Translations under genes and position numbers: made by a program
The notes under the pieces: generated by a model
Database searches by the model: none
The model's input: only the letters and a program-made list of their open reading frames with translations
What the model was told of the DNA's origin: nothing
NCBI GenBank assembly: GCA_029216955.1
Contig: JANAVB010016199.1
Coordinates: 10,167,960 to 10,231,959, forward strand
Direction of reading: 5' to 3'
Length of the DNA: 64,000 nt
Source: Iris pallida
Taxonomy: Eukaryota > Streptophyta > Magnoliopsida > Asparagales > Iridaceae
In this document: one piece after another, positions 44,338 to 55,650 of the stretch
Layout of the letters: each line of letters starts with the position of its first letter
Numbering within the stretch: the first letter of the stretch is position 1

Positions 44338-45160
44338 TCAAGGTCCAAAAAGATAGGGGTACCGCTCGCGCATCTCATCCTCCCGCTCCCAGGTAGACTC
44401 TCCTGAAGAATGATGCCTCCATGCGACGCGTACCAAGGGTATCACCTGGTTCCTCAATGACTTCTCTCGACGATCCAGAATCTCCACAGGCTGCTCTGGA
44501 TAACTGAGAGTAGGTCCAACCTCTATCTCCGAGTGATCGAGCACATGGCTAGGGTCAGCCACGTACCGTCTTAACTGTGATATGTGGAATACGTTATGGA
44601 CGCCCACTAGTGTAGGTGGCAAGTCTAGCTTGTATGCCACATCACCGACTCTTCCGCTGATAACGAAAGGGCCGATGAAGCGCGGGCTAAGCTTCCCATC
44701 TCCACCAAAACGTATCGTACCACGAGTCGGAGATATCCGCAGAAAACCATGTCTCCAACTTAATCACAAGCAAGGTCTCAAGTTACTAAAAATCAAACAT
44801 GATAAATCAAACAAAACAAACAAAATACAACCTACTTCTAATCCTATCTCTAAATCTGTACCTCAAACTCCAGCAGCCTCCGGTGGCTATCGTTCCAGTG
44901 CCGATGTCTGTCCTGCGCCACGCGAAGTCTGTCCCTGATGAGCTTCACCTTCTCGGCTACGTCAACAACCATCTCTGGTCCCAGTAAAGCTCGCTCTCCA
45001 ATATCATCCCAAGATAAGGGTGTACGACACATACGCCCGTACAGAGCCTCAAACGGTGAATCTCAATGCTGGCCTGAAAACTATTGTTGTAAGCAAACTC
45101 CACCAAATGCAGGTGATCCTCCCAGGAACCTCCAAAATCTAGGACGCACGTCCGCAGCAT
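44338..45160 (-). pseudogene. Element C integrase C-terminus and chromodomain
   Basis: 45160-44957 encodes DFGGSWEDHLHLVEFAYNNSFQASIEIHRL, the usual region after the DDE core of chromovirus integrases. Frame changes lead to RTPLSWDDIGERALLGPE (about 45030-44970). An insertion of about 100 bp (44760-44860) breaks the next conserved block. 44640-44338 is open: AYKLDLPPTLVGVHNVFHISQLRRY, then the chromodomain EILDRREKSLRNQVIPLVRVAWRH...WEREDEMRERYPYLF. Chromodomains bias insertion towards heterochromatin. Several frame breaks make it non-functional. Confidence 0.8.
44760..44860. other. 101-bp insertion in the C integrase region
   Basis: An AT-rich segment with flanking GT microhomology separates codons that would otherwise run directly into GD-type residues of the conserved block. 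It does not have GT...AG borders that restore the frame, so it is an insertion, not an intron. Confidence 0.5.
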
Positions 45161-45172
45161 ATCCTCAAGGGT

Positions 45173-45832
45173 CTAAATAGTCCTCTCCGACTGTCCGTCC
45201 GTCTGGAGGTGGTATACGGTACTAAACTTGAGCTGAGTGCCCAAGCTAGTCTGCAGACTCCTCCAGAAATGGAAAGTAAAGCGACTATCCCGATCTGAAA
45301 CTATGCTGACGGGAACTCCGTGAATCCTGACTATCTGTCTCATATACAACTCCGCCAGCCTCTCTGTAGACGTACCCACCTTGAATGGCAAGAAGTGGGC
45401 CGATTTGGTCAACCTGTCAACGATGACCCAAATCGCGTCTTTTCCTCCTGGTGTACGCGACAACCCCGATACAAAATCCATGGTAATATGTTCCCACTTC
45501 CACTCTGGAATGGGCAACGGCTGCAACAATCCCCTGGGCCTCTGTCTCTCTGCCTTGACCTGCTGACAGATCAAGCATCGAGCTACGAAGTTGGATACCT
45601 CCCTCTTCATCCCGTACCACCAGACATGCTCTTGCAGATCCCTGTACATCTTGTTGGCACCAGGATGTATAGAGTACTGTGATCTTTGAGCCTCCTGCAT
45701 AATCTGCTCTCTGAGCTCCCCGCTGGGCACACATAACCGGGAACCGTGCCTCAGGGCACCATCCTCTGCAAGTGAGAACTCAGCATCCTCCACTCCCATA
45801 CTGATCTGCTCTCGGATACACCGCAGAGCCAC
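45173..45832 (-). pseudogene. Element C integrase core
   Basis: 219 codons. Zinc finger [14 protein letters not shown]...CLICQQVK, then catalytic Asp in MDFVSGLS, Asp in SDRDSRF and Glu in DGQSERT. A TAG directly after SERTI interrupts the normal continuation. It would integrate the element's cDNA; here it is separated from the RT ORF by a stop at 45842. Confidence 0.85.
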
Positions 45833-45841
45833 ATCATCAAA

Positions 45842-47971
45842 CTATGTCGCCTTGATCCTGTCCATCAAGTCCGACTGTATTTGAAGGCCCCATAACTGTA
45901 TCTGTACTCCGGGCACAATCACCTCTATCCCAAGGCTCTCTAAGTCTACAAGCAGGTACCGATCCATAGTCAAACACATGGCTGTTGGATACCTACTCAA
46001 GGCATCGGCAACCATGTTGGCCTTCCCCGGGTGATACTGAAGTGCGATGTCAAAGTCCTTCATCAACTCAAGCCACCTGCGCTGCCTCATGTTGAGCTCC
46101 TTCTGTGTAAACACATACTTTAAGCTCTTGTGGTCTGTGAAAATCTCTACCCTCTCGCCATACAGATAGTGCTTCCATAACTTCAAAGCAAAAATCACCG
46201 TCGCCAGCTCCAGGTCATGGGTAGGGTAGTTCTTCTCATAGGGACGCAATTGCTTGGAAGCATAGGCAATCACCTTCCCATGCTGCTGTAAGACACAACC
46301 CAGCCCCTTCCCTGAAGCATCACTATAAATAGTGAAACCACCTGATCCTGAAGGCAATGTCAGAATCGAAGCTGTCGTAAGCCGCTTCTTCAACTCATGA
46401 AAAGCTGCCTGACACTCCTCTGACCAAACATACTCAGTATCCTTCCGGGTCAACCGTGTCAACGGCTCTGCAACCCGGGAGAAATCCTGTACAAATCTCC
46501 GATAGTATCCTGCCAGCCCCAGGAAACTCCTGATCTCTACTATTGAAGTCGGCGCTATCCAAGCCTCAACTGCTACAATCTTTTTGGGGTCAACTGAGAT
46601 ACCATCTCCAGTCACCACATGCCCCAAGAAGTCTACTCGGTCCAAGAAAAACTTACACTTGAAGAGTTTCCCATAGAGCTGCTCCCGCCTGAGAGTCTCT
46701 AGCACTATCCGCAGGTGCTCCTCGTGCTCCTCCTCTGTCTTGGAATATATCAAGATATCATCAATGAACACCACCACGAACTTGTCCAAGTACTGGTGGA
46801 ACACCTTGTTCATTACATCCATAAACACTGCTGGTGCATTGGTTAGCCCAAACGGCATAACCAAAAACTCAAACTGCCCGTACCGCATCCTGAAAGCGGT
46901 CTTGGGGATATCCTCCCTCTTCACCTTCACCTGGTGATAACCCGACCTCAAATCAATCTTGGAGAACACCCGAGCTCCGCTCAACTGATCAAACAGATCA
47001 TCGATCCGCGGTATGGGGTATCTGTTCTTGATTGTCAGGTTGTTGAGTGCCCTGTAGTCGATACACATACATACCGACCCATCCTTCTTGGGTACGAAAA
47101 GTACCGGTGCACCCCAAGGTGAAGAACTCGAGCGAATGAAGCCCTTGTCCTGCAGCTCATCCACCTGCTTCTTCAGCTCCACTAACTCGCTGTTGTTCAC
47201 TCGATAGACATGCAGGGAGATCGGTTCCGCGCTGGGAACCAAGTCTATCGAGAACTCTACATCTCTGTCCGGTGGAAGCCCTGGCAACTCCTCTGGAAAC
47301 ACGTCCATAAACTCTGCGATCAAGAGATGCGGAGCCACCTGCTCCTCGACTGATGCTCCACAGAAGACTCTGCCGTCCTGCTCTGTCTGCTGTCGGGTGT
47401 ACTCAAACTCTGGCTCTCCTGGCGCCCCGAACAAAACTCTACCCCCACGGCAATCAATGCGGGCATGGTGTCTACTCAGCCAGTCCATACCTAATACAAT
47501 GTCATAGTTTAGTAATGGCATGACTAGTAGACTCACCCCCAACTCTCGGCCTCCCAAAATGACACTCCGCCCTCTGCAAACATCACTCACGAGGATGACC
47601 CCACCCCCGGTCGTGATCTTGCAGGTCCTAGGCAATGGTTCCGAAATCAAACTGTGTCTAATAGCATACGATACTGACACAAAGCTGTGGAAAGCCCCGG
47701 AATCAAAGAGTACAAATGCTGAAAGGAAGTCGAGAAGAACCGAACCTGCTATCAGCTCTCCGATGACCTCAGTATCCTCAGCTGCCATGCGAAAGCTCGC
47801 CCTGCTGTCCACCCCGTGCCTGCTGCTGGTGCTGCTGGAACCTCTGCTGCTGGGTCTGCAGGGCTGGTCCCCTCTGCTGGCCTGCTGGAGCCTTGGCTGC
47901 CCCAGCTCCTCCTGGTACCGGACGTATCGACGCAACTGGACACTCTCGTATCTGATGGTCTGCTGATCCAC
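45842..47971 (-). pseudogene. Element C protease-RT-RNase H
   Basis: 709 open codons. Protease with [14 protein letters not shown] (D-S-G). [46 protein letters not shown] catalytic box near 46760. RNase [35 protein letters not shown] and ADALSRYP, all acidic residues present. This is the best kept part of C. The first about 60 codons are out-of-frame gag sequence, so the true protease frame begins near 47790 by a frame change from gag. Confidence 0.88.
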
Positions 47972-49143
47972 ACATCAAGCATCTGCCGAGTTTCTTCCTG
48001 CACTCGTTCCACTTGTGCCCAGGCTTCTTGCAGAAAGTACAACTAATAGCCTGTTGCCTGGGTGCCTGCTGTCCTCTCTGCTGCTGGTGCTGTACCTGCT
48101 GAAAAGGTGCACAGCCCTGATGCTGATACTGCTGCTGAGCTGGCCTCTGCTACTGAAACTGCTGCTGGAAGTGAGGCCTCTTGGCCTGCCCCTGACTGCT
48201 ACTGCCACTCTGGAAGTCACGACCCCTCTTCAGCTTCTACCCTAGGTCGTCCTCCGCCGCCATGGCCCCAGAAAATATCTCAGCAAAAGTGGCATTTCGG
48301 TCGCTCTTAGTCAGCGACCGAATCTCTCTAATCAGACCTCGACGAAACTTCCTCGCCTTTGTCTTCTCAGTCAAATCATCTATGAACCAGGCCAGTCTGC
48401 AGAACTCCCCGGCATACTCAGCTACCGTCTGGTTCCTCTGAACCAGAGCCTCGAACAGTGCCTCGATACCTCCCAAGGCAACATCAGAAAAGAACTGCTC
48501 CTTAAACAGCTCCTTGAACTGGGCCCAAGTCTGGCCCTCAACTCCCACTCTGGGATCTGCCTGATACCATACACGGGCCAAATCCTGTATCTGGCTGCCC
48601 GCTGCCCGCTGCCTCGATCTCCGCCAGTCGGAAGATCTCCTCAATACGCTCTATCCAGTCATCTGCAACATGGATGCCCTCTGTGCCGAAGAACTCCCGA
48701 GGGTGTATCTTCTGGAAGTCCTGAATGTCCTTCTCCCTCCGACGGGGCTGCTGCTGAGTCCCCTGAGCTGTGATCATCTCGACTGTAGTGCATACTAGCT
48801 GGTGCGCCTTATCGATCCCCTGCCTGAAATCTGCAGTCTGCCTCGTCTGCTGCTGCTGGTGCGACTCAAGAATCCTCTCCACGAAGGAGAAGAGATGGGC
48901 AGCATCTACCATTCCCGCAGGCGGAGGCTGCTGCATGGGAAGGATCTCTGGAATCACAACTGGCCTCCTGACTGCTGGAGGTGCTCCTCCAAAAGTGGCA
49001 GAAACTCCAACTCCTGAGGGCTGTACTGGCCCTGTAGCACCGGGAGCTGGATGCTGGACACGAGAGGTGGCAGACCCCTCTCCAGCCTCTCCCGTCACGG
49101 GACGATGCGATCGCGTCTCAACCATCCTGGAGACACAGATCAA
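47778..49143 (-). pseudogene. Element C gag
   Basis: The start frame 49143-48538 has a Gln/Pro-rich N-terminus and DDWIERIEEIFRLAE. A frame change at about 48600, in a gcagcgg repeat, leads to WAQFKELFKEQFFSDVA...YAGEFCRLAWFIDD (48644-48237), the gag core. After two TAG stops the Gln-rich tail holds two zinc knuckles, CTFCKKPGHKWNEC and [14 protein letters not shown] (about 48030-47945), each C-x2-C-x4-H-x4-C. Capsid and RNA-binding role. At least one frameshift and two stops. Confidence 0.82.
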
Positions 49144-49312
49144 ACAAGAAGCAATTACTGAGAATGAGTCAAAATAATGAAAGGAGGACAGTTTAAAATT
49201 CTAAGGAAGACAATAAGCAGCAAAATAGATATATGAAATCTGATAAGGAGTTTTTCTAGTGTGATTGAGTACCTTCAAACATATGCTAATTTCTACTGCA
49301 GGTTGCAGCGAT

Positions 49313-49330
49313 ATTCTAGTTCGAATACCA
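49313..49330 (-). other. Probable primer-binding site remnant of C
   Basis: On the minus strand tggtattcgaactagaat; only the first six bases match the tRNA-Met type site common in gypsy elements. It marks where the missing 5' LTR of C should have joined. Confidence 0.35.
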
Positions 49331-49345
49331 CTACACTTATATCCT

Positions 49346-49585
49346 AGATCGGCAGTCCATTTTCTAATGACTGCAGCAGCCAGCACCTTACAACAACATA
49401 AGGAATTGGTATAAATCCTGGGAGACGAAGAATTTCCTTTCGCCTCCTGTAATTCAACCCGGAAGGTTTTTTCCGACAAGGGAGGAAATAAGACAGGCTC
49501 TTCCAGCCCGGCGATCTCCACCAGTATTGCAAGGTAACTATCTTCTGGAGGACTACCACCGACAACCACAGGGGGTGTCTACCTA
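49346..49585 (+). repeat. 240-bp duplicated F segment, right copy
   Basis: Same length as 23367-23606, no indels. It is followed directly by the continuation of F (aggcactcgatcc). Confidence 0.95.
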
Positions 49586-50029
49586 GGCACTCGATCCAAA
49601 AAGAAGCTGCCAACACCTGGGGGTGCATCCTTGACCTCCCTGGAGGTAGATGAGACCGGAGGTTACAGTCCCCTCAAAGTATGTGACAACCCGCTGTTCC
49701 AAGAGCATACACAGGGGGTAACGATCCTCTGGAATTACGCGATAGACGTAGACGTCCTTGAGGATTACCGCCTTCGCCAAGACGATGCGGCTTCCTGCAC
49801 AGGGGGTAGCACCTCTTTCGAGTCCGAGGAGAAAGACATTCTGACATTTTTTTGATGATTTTTCGATACGAGGGTACGACGCAGAGAGCACCTCTGCTAC
49901 GATCCCTTCCACCTCTACCCACGTGAGGACAGTCTTTATGGCCGACGATGATCATAAAACGCCTACTGACCGACAACGTCTAGAAGTACTTGAAGCCATG
50001 CTCCTGTCCTTGGTCAAGTTAGTAGACGA
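49586..50029 (+). pseudogene. Element F, end of upstream ORF and start of gag
   Basis: Resumes F after C. LPTPGGASLTSLEVDE is comparable to the ETPGG block of D. Near 49940-50029 MADDDHKTPTDRQRLEVLEAMLLSLVKLVD is a helical segment at the position of the coiled-coil gag N-terminus of D. A TGA near 49854 and frame changes interrupt it. It is cut at 50029 by solo LTR G and continues in frame at 52829. Confidence 0.55.
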
Positions 50030-50615
50030 TGTAAGCCCACTTCCCAAATTTTTAATTTTATTTGTTTATGATTAATTTTATGGTCATTGTGAGTCATGCC
50101 AAAGCTTGTAGGTGGAATATGACCATATTAAGGTCATATGACCTCTAGATAGCTTATATATGTATTATTTAGCTATTTTATATTTTTCTACAATTTTTGG
50201 ATATTTTTAGGTATTTAATATTTAAGGTTTTATTATTTTTAAGGACTTTCAGGATTTACTGTAAGGTCATACAGGGGTATTTTTGGACCAAATATTTTTA
50301 TTGGGGCTCTAAAAGACTAAAAATATTTTCTAGAATATTTTAGAATTTTTTGGATTTATTTAGAATTTTGGAAATTTTTATATAATTAAAACCTATAGAA
50401 ATTATATTTTATAGGCTTTGAGAATTTACTGTGAGGTCACATGATGATATTTTATGTTAAAATATTTTATTTATATTCTAGACACTTAGAAATATTTTAT
50501 AGAATTTTCTAGGTTTTTTCTGAATTTTTCTGCAATTTATTTTGATTTATTTGGACTTAAAATAATTTTTAAATAATTTTTTGCATTAAATATATAAATA
50601 CCCAGAAATACACCC

Positions 50616-50630
50616 GGGGGGGGGGGGGGG
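50616..50630 (+). repeat. G15 homopolymer
   Basis: Fifteen consecutive G after caccc, about 45 bp upstream of the probable TATA region of LTR G. Length may be subject to sequencing error. Confidence 0.8.
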
Positions 50631-50675
50631 CACCTGTCGGCGCCAATTGCTACAGTGACTGCCTCTCTCTCTCTC

Positions 50676-50690
50676 CTATATATATATTAT
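50676..50690 (+). promoter_or_regulatory. LTR G probable TATA region
   Basis: A ctatatatatatt stretch after a CT-rich run, with a CCACCC leader downstream, comparable to the promoter position in LTR A. Confidence 0.45.
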
Positions 50691-51550
50691 TATATTCGCC
50701 CACCCTAATTAAATTCTAGCAGCCTTTTTGGGAGAACTCATCTAGGGTTTCCGACTTCTCGAAGTGATTCCCGTCAACTCCGATGTGCTTTTCGTGCGCC
50801 ATTTTTTTTTTTGGATTCATATCGAGGTAAGCTTTCTGATTATGTAATTTATTTTTGTAGATATTATTCCTAAATTTCTGGAAAATTCGTAGAGTGTCGG
50901 TTGTCCGAAACTTGACATGTTTCGGTGTTTTCGAGATTTCGGGAGGACCGAAAATCAAAATCATGAACTGTTTAAAGTTTCGGAAAGCTAACACAGAGCT
51001 CTATGACATATATATTTTTCCAGAAATTAATTTGTTCATCTAGTATTTTAGTTTTCTGTTGAACTCAGAATTGATCGGTTGATCCCCGTTTTGGTCACGA
51101 TTAGCCATAACGACGATATCTTTTGACCAAAGCGTGATTTTGCGGCACGGTTGATTCCAGCGCACTCATGGCGCTGAAATATACCATATTGCACTTTCAA
51201 AATCTAGAGTTCATAGCATTTGACTAGATAGTCAACGGTATGTCTCGATTTGCGTGCCATGGTTTCCAAAATTAGGAAACACGACTTTTGACGGCCAAAC
51301 TTGCATGTTTAGATTATATTCAGATTATTATTAGGTTAAATTAGGTTTTTGAGTGAATTATTCCAGAATTCATTATTATTAGATTAGTAACCCAACTAGC
51401 CACTATTCCATGAATTTAGAACTAGAACATTAGAATTGATTTATAGTTTTCATGCACGGTTCATGGTACGATATGTGTTATAGGTTGACAGCTCCTAGAT
51501 TGGCATCCCCTCATCCTCGACTTGTGACTACGGTTTGTGCAAGGACCACA

Positions 51551-51566
51551 GGCAAGATACCTTGCC
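51551..51566. repeat. Conserved LTR palindrome, copy in G
   Basis: GGCAAGATACCTTGCC, identical to 7957-7972 in LTR A. Confidence 0.85.
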
Positions 51567-51878
51567 TCCCTCTACAGTTTATTTACATGCATATTCTTAT
51601 TGTTATCTAGTTTTACTAGTTGAATATTTATATGTGATTTGTATATCATGCCTGCTAGTATATATAAAGCCTTGTTTATAATTAGCTTTGTAGTTCATAT
51701 TGGATATACATATATATAGTTCTTGTTTATAGTTAATTTTGTAGTTCATATTGGATTGGTTCTCTCGTGTATCTTGATTGGGTCATATCGTATCGTCATC
51801 TGTACTTCGACTGAGTCGTATCGTGTCATAGGATGAGTAAGTCATAGCAGAACTGCTAAACCTTGAATTCTTGAAGCT

Positions 51879-52180
51879 AACCTGTGAGTCCATATTAGGG
51901 GCGAGGGTGATTCTTGAAGCTAACCTGCGAGTCCACACTAGGGGCGAGGGTTAGTAGTTATCTGTCCGTACCTGCGAGTCCACACTAGGGGCAAGGGTGA
52001 TTTCGTGAGGCTAACCTGCGAGTCCACACTAGGGGTGAGGGTTAGTAGTTATCTGTCCGCACCTACGAGTTCACACTAGGGGCGAGGGTGATTTCTTGAA
52101 GCTAACCTGCGAGTCCACACTAGGGACGAGGGTTAGTAGTTGTTCAAACCTGCGAGTCCATACTAGGGCGAGGGTTTGAG
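51879..52180. repeat. Higher-order tandem repeat in LTR G
   Basis: Seven half-units beginning aacctgcgagtccacacta alternate between two endings (ggtgattYcttgaagct and ggttagtagttatctgtcc). This gives about 3.5 copies of a roughly 91-bp unit. Confidence 0.9.
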
Positions 52181-52823
52181 TATTCTATTGATTATCCGTT
52201 GACATCGTGACATCGTGTTCTCTTGTTCTCCTCTAGCAGTTCGTTTATGCGTAGTGGTTCTTCCAGTCGTGTATAGTCGTATTTTTGTGTTGATTGGTCT
52301 TTTCCCGTTTATTTCTTGTATTTTCTTTATTGCATGATAAACTGCTAGATAGGCATATTTTTATGTATCTTGCTATGTCCCCTGAGGACCTGATGATCTC
52401 TTCAGGTTTAGTGATTGCATGGAGTAGCTAGTAGTTCAGGATGACGGAGGATTTGCGATTCTTGTAGGTTTCGGATGAGATGGTACGCTTGCGGGATTCA
52501 GGTATTCGTTATTACGTTTATTATCCCTTGTGCTTTCATACCTTATCACGAGATATCCTGTTTCTTGATTCAGTTTTCAGACTCTTGTTATTTTCTTTAG
52601 TCTTATCGGACATATATGCTAGTAGGCTGCAGACCACGACCCATAGTGTTCATTCAAGTTTCATATTCTTATTGTGGATTGAGATATAGATTGCATTGCC
52701 ATGATTTGGCAGTGTACCATAGCCTTGACAGCGTTTATGTATTCGAGTCGGGCTGGAGTCCGCTCGATACGTAGATGGCTTACTCATGAGCTCGCGTCTG
52801 AAAAGTGGGTGCGGGTCCTGACA

Positions 52824-53993
52824 AACGAAATCAAAGCTGCCTTGCCGACTCAACCAGCAAAGATGCCTGGACAGACAAGCTTGGGGCCCTCAGTCAATAC
52901 GGACTCCAACACAACCGCTCCTCCTTTGGGTGACAATCCTCTAGGAGCATCCGCTCCTTCAGCTGCAGATGAAGCCAGGGAAGCAAGGAGGGAAGTCCAG
53001 GAGCTTCGGACAATGTTCAATGCCCGATATTTCTCTCGGGACCTCAGAATACGGCAGCCATATCCCGTTGCATGGAGAGATGTGCCTTTTCCACCATGGT
53101 ACAATCCGTTTCATATTAATTTATATGACGGAAAGACCTCTGCTAGTCGGTACATGACTTATTTCGAGCTCACAACCGACCACTTGTCGCATAGTGACGC
53201 CATCCTCACACGATTATTCATCGGAGCATTAGAGGGAATCGCGTTCGACTGGTATTGCAACCTTCCGGACAACTGCATCCAGTCTTTTGACGGCCTCAAG
53301 CACATGTTCCTAGAAAGATTTTATGAAGTGGGATATGATGTGACAATGTCATCCCTCATGGACGTCGTTCAGGGAGAGAGGGAGCTAACAAGGAACTATA
53401 TTGAACGGTTCCGTCAAACTGCGATGAGATTGCCCCAAGGCAATCCCGAAAGCTCCTTGATTGAAATCTGCCAGAAGAAGTTGCTTCCAACAGTCAGCCT
53501 GGATGGGTGAAGATCAGTTCAAGGATTGGACGACCTTCATCATAAGTGCCACCAATGCGGAGGCAAAGTTAAAGAAGGCTCGCCAGCTGGGATTACACAT
53601 CCCGGATGGAGAGGTCAAAAGCAAACGTCCTGCCTCCAATAACAATAACACTGACGACACCTCCAATAACCGGGACAATAAAGGGAAACAGGACATGGTC
53701 GCTGATTCAACCAAGAAGTCTGGACAAAAGTAAGTAAAAGCTCAGCGGCCTAAGATGAATTACTCATTCGAAGATAGTCATGTCAAGCCTATCTTCGACA
53801 TGCTCTTACAAGGGGATAGGATCCAACTCCCTCCACCAAGGCGCGAACCTCGAGCGGCAGAGATGAAGGACCCAAAATACTGCCATTCTACCGCTATGTT
53901 CATCATGTCACTCATGACTGCTTTCAATTAAAGCGGTACATCCAGAATCTTATCGACTCCAAAGCTCTATCGCTAGACTTTGAAGAGGTTACT
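52824..53993 (+). pseudogene. Element F gag
   Basis: The frame from 52829 to 53510 encodes a Gln/Pro/Ala linker, then the gag core: QPYPVAWRDVPFPPWY, NLYDGKTSASRYMTYFEL, ALEGIAFDWYCNLPDN and MFLERFYEVGYD, closely parallel to D. A frame change near 53500 continues as EDQFKDWTTFIISATNAEAK (to 53733). The zinc knuckle near 53875-53925 (C-H-F-Y...H...C type, as in D) survives only if one missing base is allowed for. Non-functional. Confidence 0.75.
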
Positions 53994-55319
53994 GTGGCGG
54001 CAAACATGGTGTCAATTCAGTTCGGCAACTTTCCTCCAACAAGTACTCAAGATGGGGTAATACCTATCCCTCGGGTAACGACGAAAGTTTCTAATCTTGC
54101 CCCTGTCCGGGACCAGACGACTGGCTTGGTACCTCTCACCACGTCACGAGGAGAGATCATGTGGGTGCACCCAGACTTAGTGTCCAAAGTTACCCATGCG
54201 GTGTTATCTCTAGCCAACAAGAAGAAAGACAAGAAGTCCAGATCCTGCCATACAATTCCAGCCGAAGCTAAGGAAGCGGCGGCTGTTATTACCCGGTCTG
54301 GGGCACAAGTCCAGCCCATTCCGAGTAGTTCAATTCAATACCCTCAGCCAGCAATGCTGCCGGCCACTGATGTTTTGGGGCCATCTCAGCCTCTACCGGC
54401 AGACAGGTCCAAGCCGAAAGAAATTTGCTTCGACAGGCCGCTCCGTAAAGATACACCTCAGGGGTTGGAGAGACCTTACAACTTTGACATATTAGCACAA
54501 TTGACGAATACACCGGCAAAGTTGTCGTTATACGAGCTCCTAAGGCTCTCCAAAGATCTTCGTGTCGCATTGAGCGAAGCACTCCAGAATGCTGATGCTT
54601 ACTTATCCAAGGTTAAACCTACAGGGAAAGACTTGTCGGCAGATCTCCAGGGCAGCAACTATGCGGATGCAATGCCCAATATCATATTCACCCTACAGGA
54701 CATGCTGATCAAGACCATTATGCATGATCGCCCCTTGTACTACACTGGATACATAGGCGACATCAAGGTGGATCGGATGCACATCGATCCTGGCTCGTCG
54801 ATAAGCATCATTCCGAAAAGCTTGCTTCAAGTCCTTGGCATCCCTATGTACCGGCTAGCGGCGACCAATACTGCTATTAGCGGTTTCAACTCGGAAAGGA
54901 GCTATCCCTTAGGAAAGATCCGATTGAAATGTCAGATTAGTGACCTAAGGACAGAGGTCACCTGCTACGTCATAGATGCAGATACGTCCTACAACATCCT
55001 CTTGGGGCGTCCGTGGATACATGACTATATGATCGTGCCGTCCACCCTCCACCAATGCTTCAAGTATGTCAGTAAGCACAGCTTCGTGAAGACTGAATTC
55101 GTCAACATCTATCCCTTCAAGGGGGTTGAGTCTTATTATTCTTCGGAGGCGTGTATATATGACGAATCCAAGAAACACATAACTGACGAATTGGAGGCCA
55201 TTACAGGGCCGGAGGAACCCTTGAGAATTCATCTCCAGGCCCGTAAACCTGGCAAAGCCGTACCCCTTATCGCAACTTTGCACAAAGAGGTTCCCAGTTC
55301 TCTCGTCCCAGCTACGTAG
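53994..55319 (+). pseudogene. Element F gag C-terminus and protease
   Basis: 441 codons. ANMVSIQFGNFPPT parallels ANMVSVQFGDFPPQ of D. RPYNFDILAQLTNTPAKLSLYELLRLS is a well-kept block shared with D. The protease has DRMHIDPGSSISIIP (about 54785) with the DPG variant, and ILLGRPWIHD. It ends at TAG 55317-55319. Confidence 0.8.
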
Positions 55320-55650
55320 TCGGAACCAATGGTCATCCGACTCCCAAGGACCAGCTAAGAGCCGAAACTCGTTATAGGGTCGATGGTGATCCGATTGCCA
55401 AAATCCAATCAAAGGCGACCGGAAGATGCAAGGCCCTCTGGGGAGCCGATGGTGATCCGATTGCCAAGATCCATTCAAAAGTATTCGAAAGACAGGAAGT
55501 CTTCTGCCGAGCCGATGGTTATCTGTCTTCCCAAGATGAGCCAGCAATCAAGTATAGATTCGAGACCCTCTGGCAAGCCAATGCCACAAGCTGAACCCTT
55601 GGTAGTCAAGTCGCCCAGGATAGCGTCCCCACCTCCGATCACGTAGGAGG
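55320..55650 (+). other. Element F protease-RT linker with EPMVIRLP repeats
   Basis: Four or five degenerate units of about 66 bp with SEPMVIRLPR-like products, ending AEPLVVKSP. This is the positional equivalent of the 57-bp EPLVIDLR repeats of D. Stops between units show decay. Confidence 0.6.

Larger units (their letters stand above)
23607..49345 (-). mobile_element. Element C: Tekay/Del-type chromovirus, truncated, hosts D
   Basis: Minus-oriented. The 3' LTR spans 23607-44258 including the 16.7-kb insertion of D, so the LTR proper is about 4 kb. Then follow the polypurine region (44259-44296), chromodomain (44338-44640), integrase, RNase H, RT, protease and gag up to 49143. The C-terminal VEILDRREKSLRNQ...WEREDEMRERYPYLF is a chromodomain tail of the Tekay/Del kind. 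The 5' LTR is missing: the element ends close to its primer-binding site (about 49313-49330) and meets a duplicated piece of F at 49346. Confidence 0.8.
50030..52823 (+). mobile_element. Element G: solo LTR inserted in F gag
   Basis: 2,794 bp, TGTAAGCCCAC...GGTGCGGGTCCTGACA, with no internal region. Flanks gacga (50025-50029) and aacga (52824-52828) are a target-site duplication with one mutation. The end resembles the ends of LTRs B and C (GGTGCGGGTCGTGACA on their strand). It formed by recombination between the two LTRs of a full element. Confidence 0.88.

Noticed and set aside
44760..44860. Possible intron in the C integrase region
   Set aside because: No GT-AG pair removes it while restoring the conserved frame.
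48770..49177. 135-codon plus-strand frame
   Set aside because: Shadow of the minus-strand gag of C.
51879..52180. CRISPR-like regular repeat
   Set aside because: Tandem higher-order repeat within a plant solo LTR; no unique spacers, and the context is eukaryotic.
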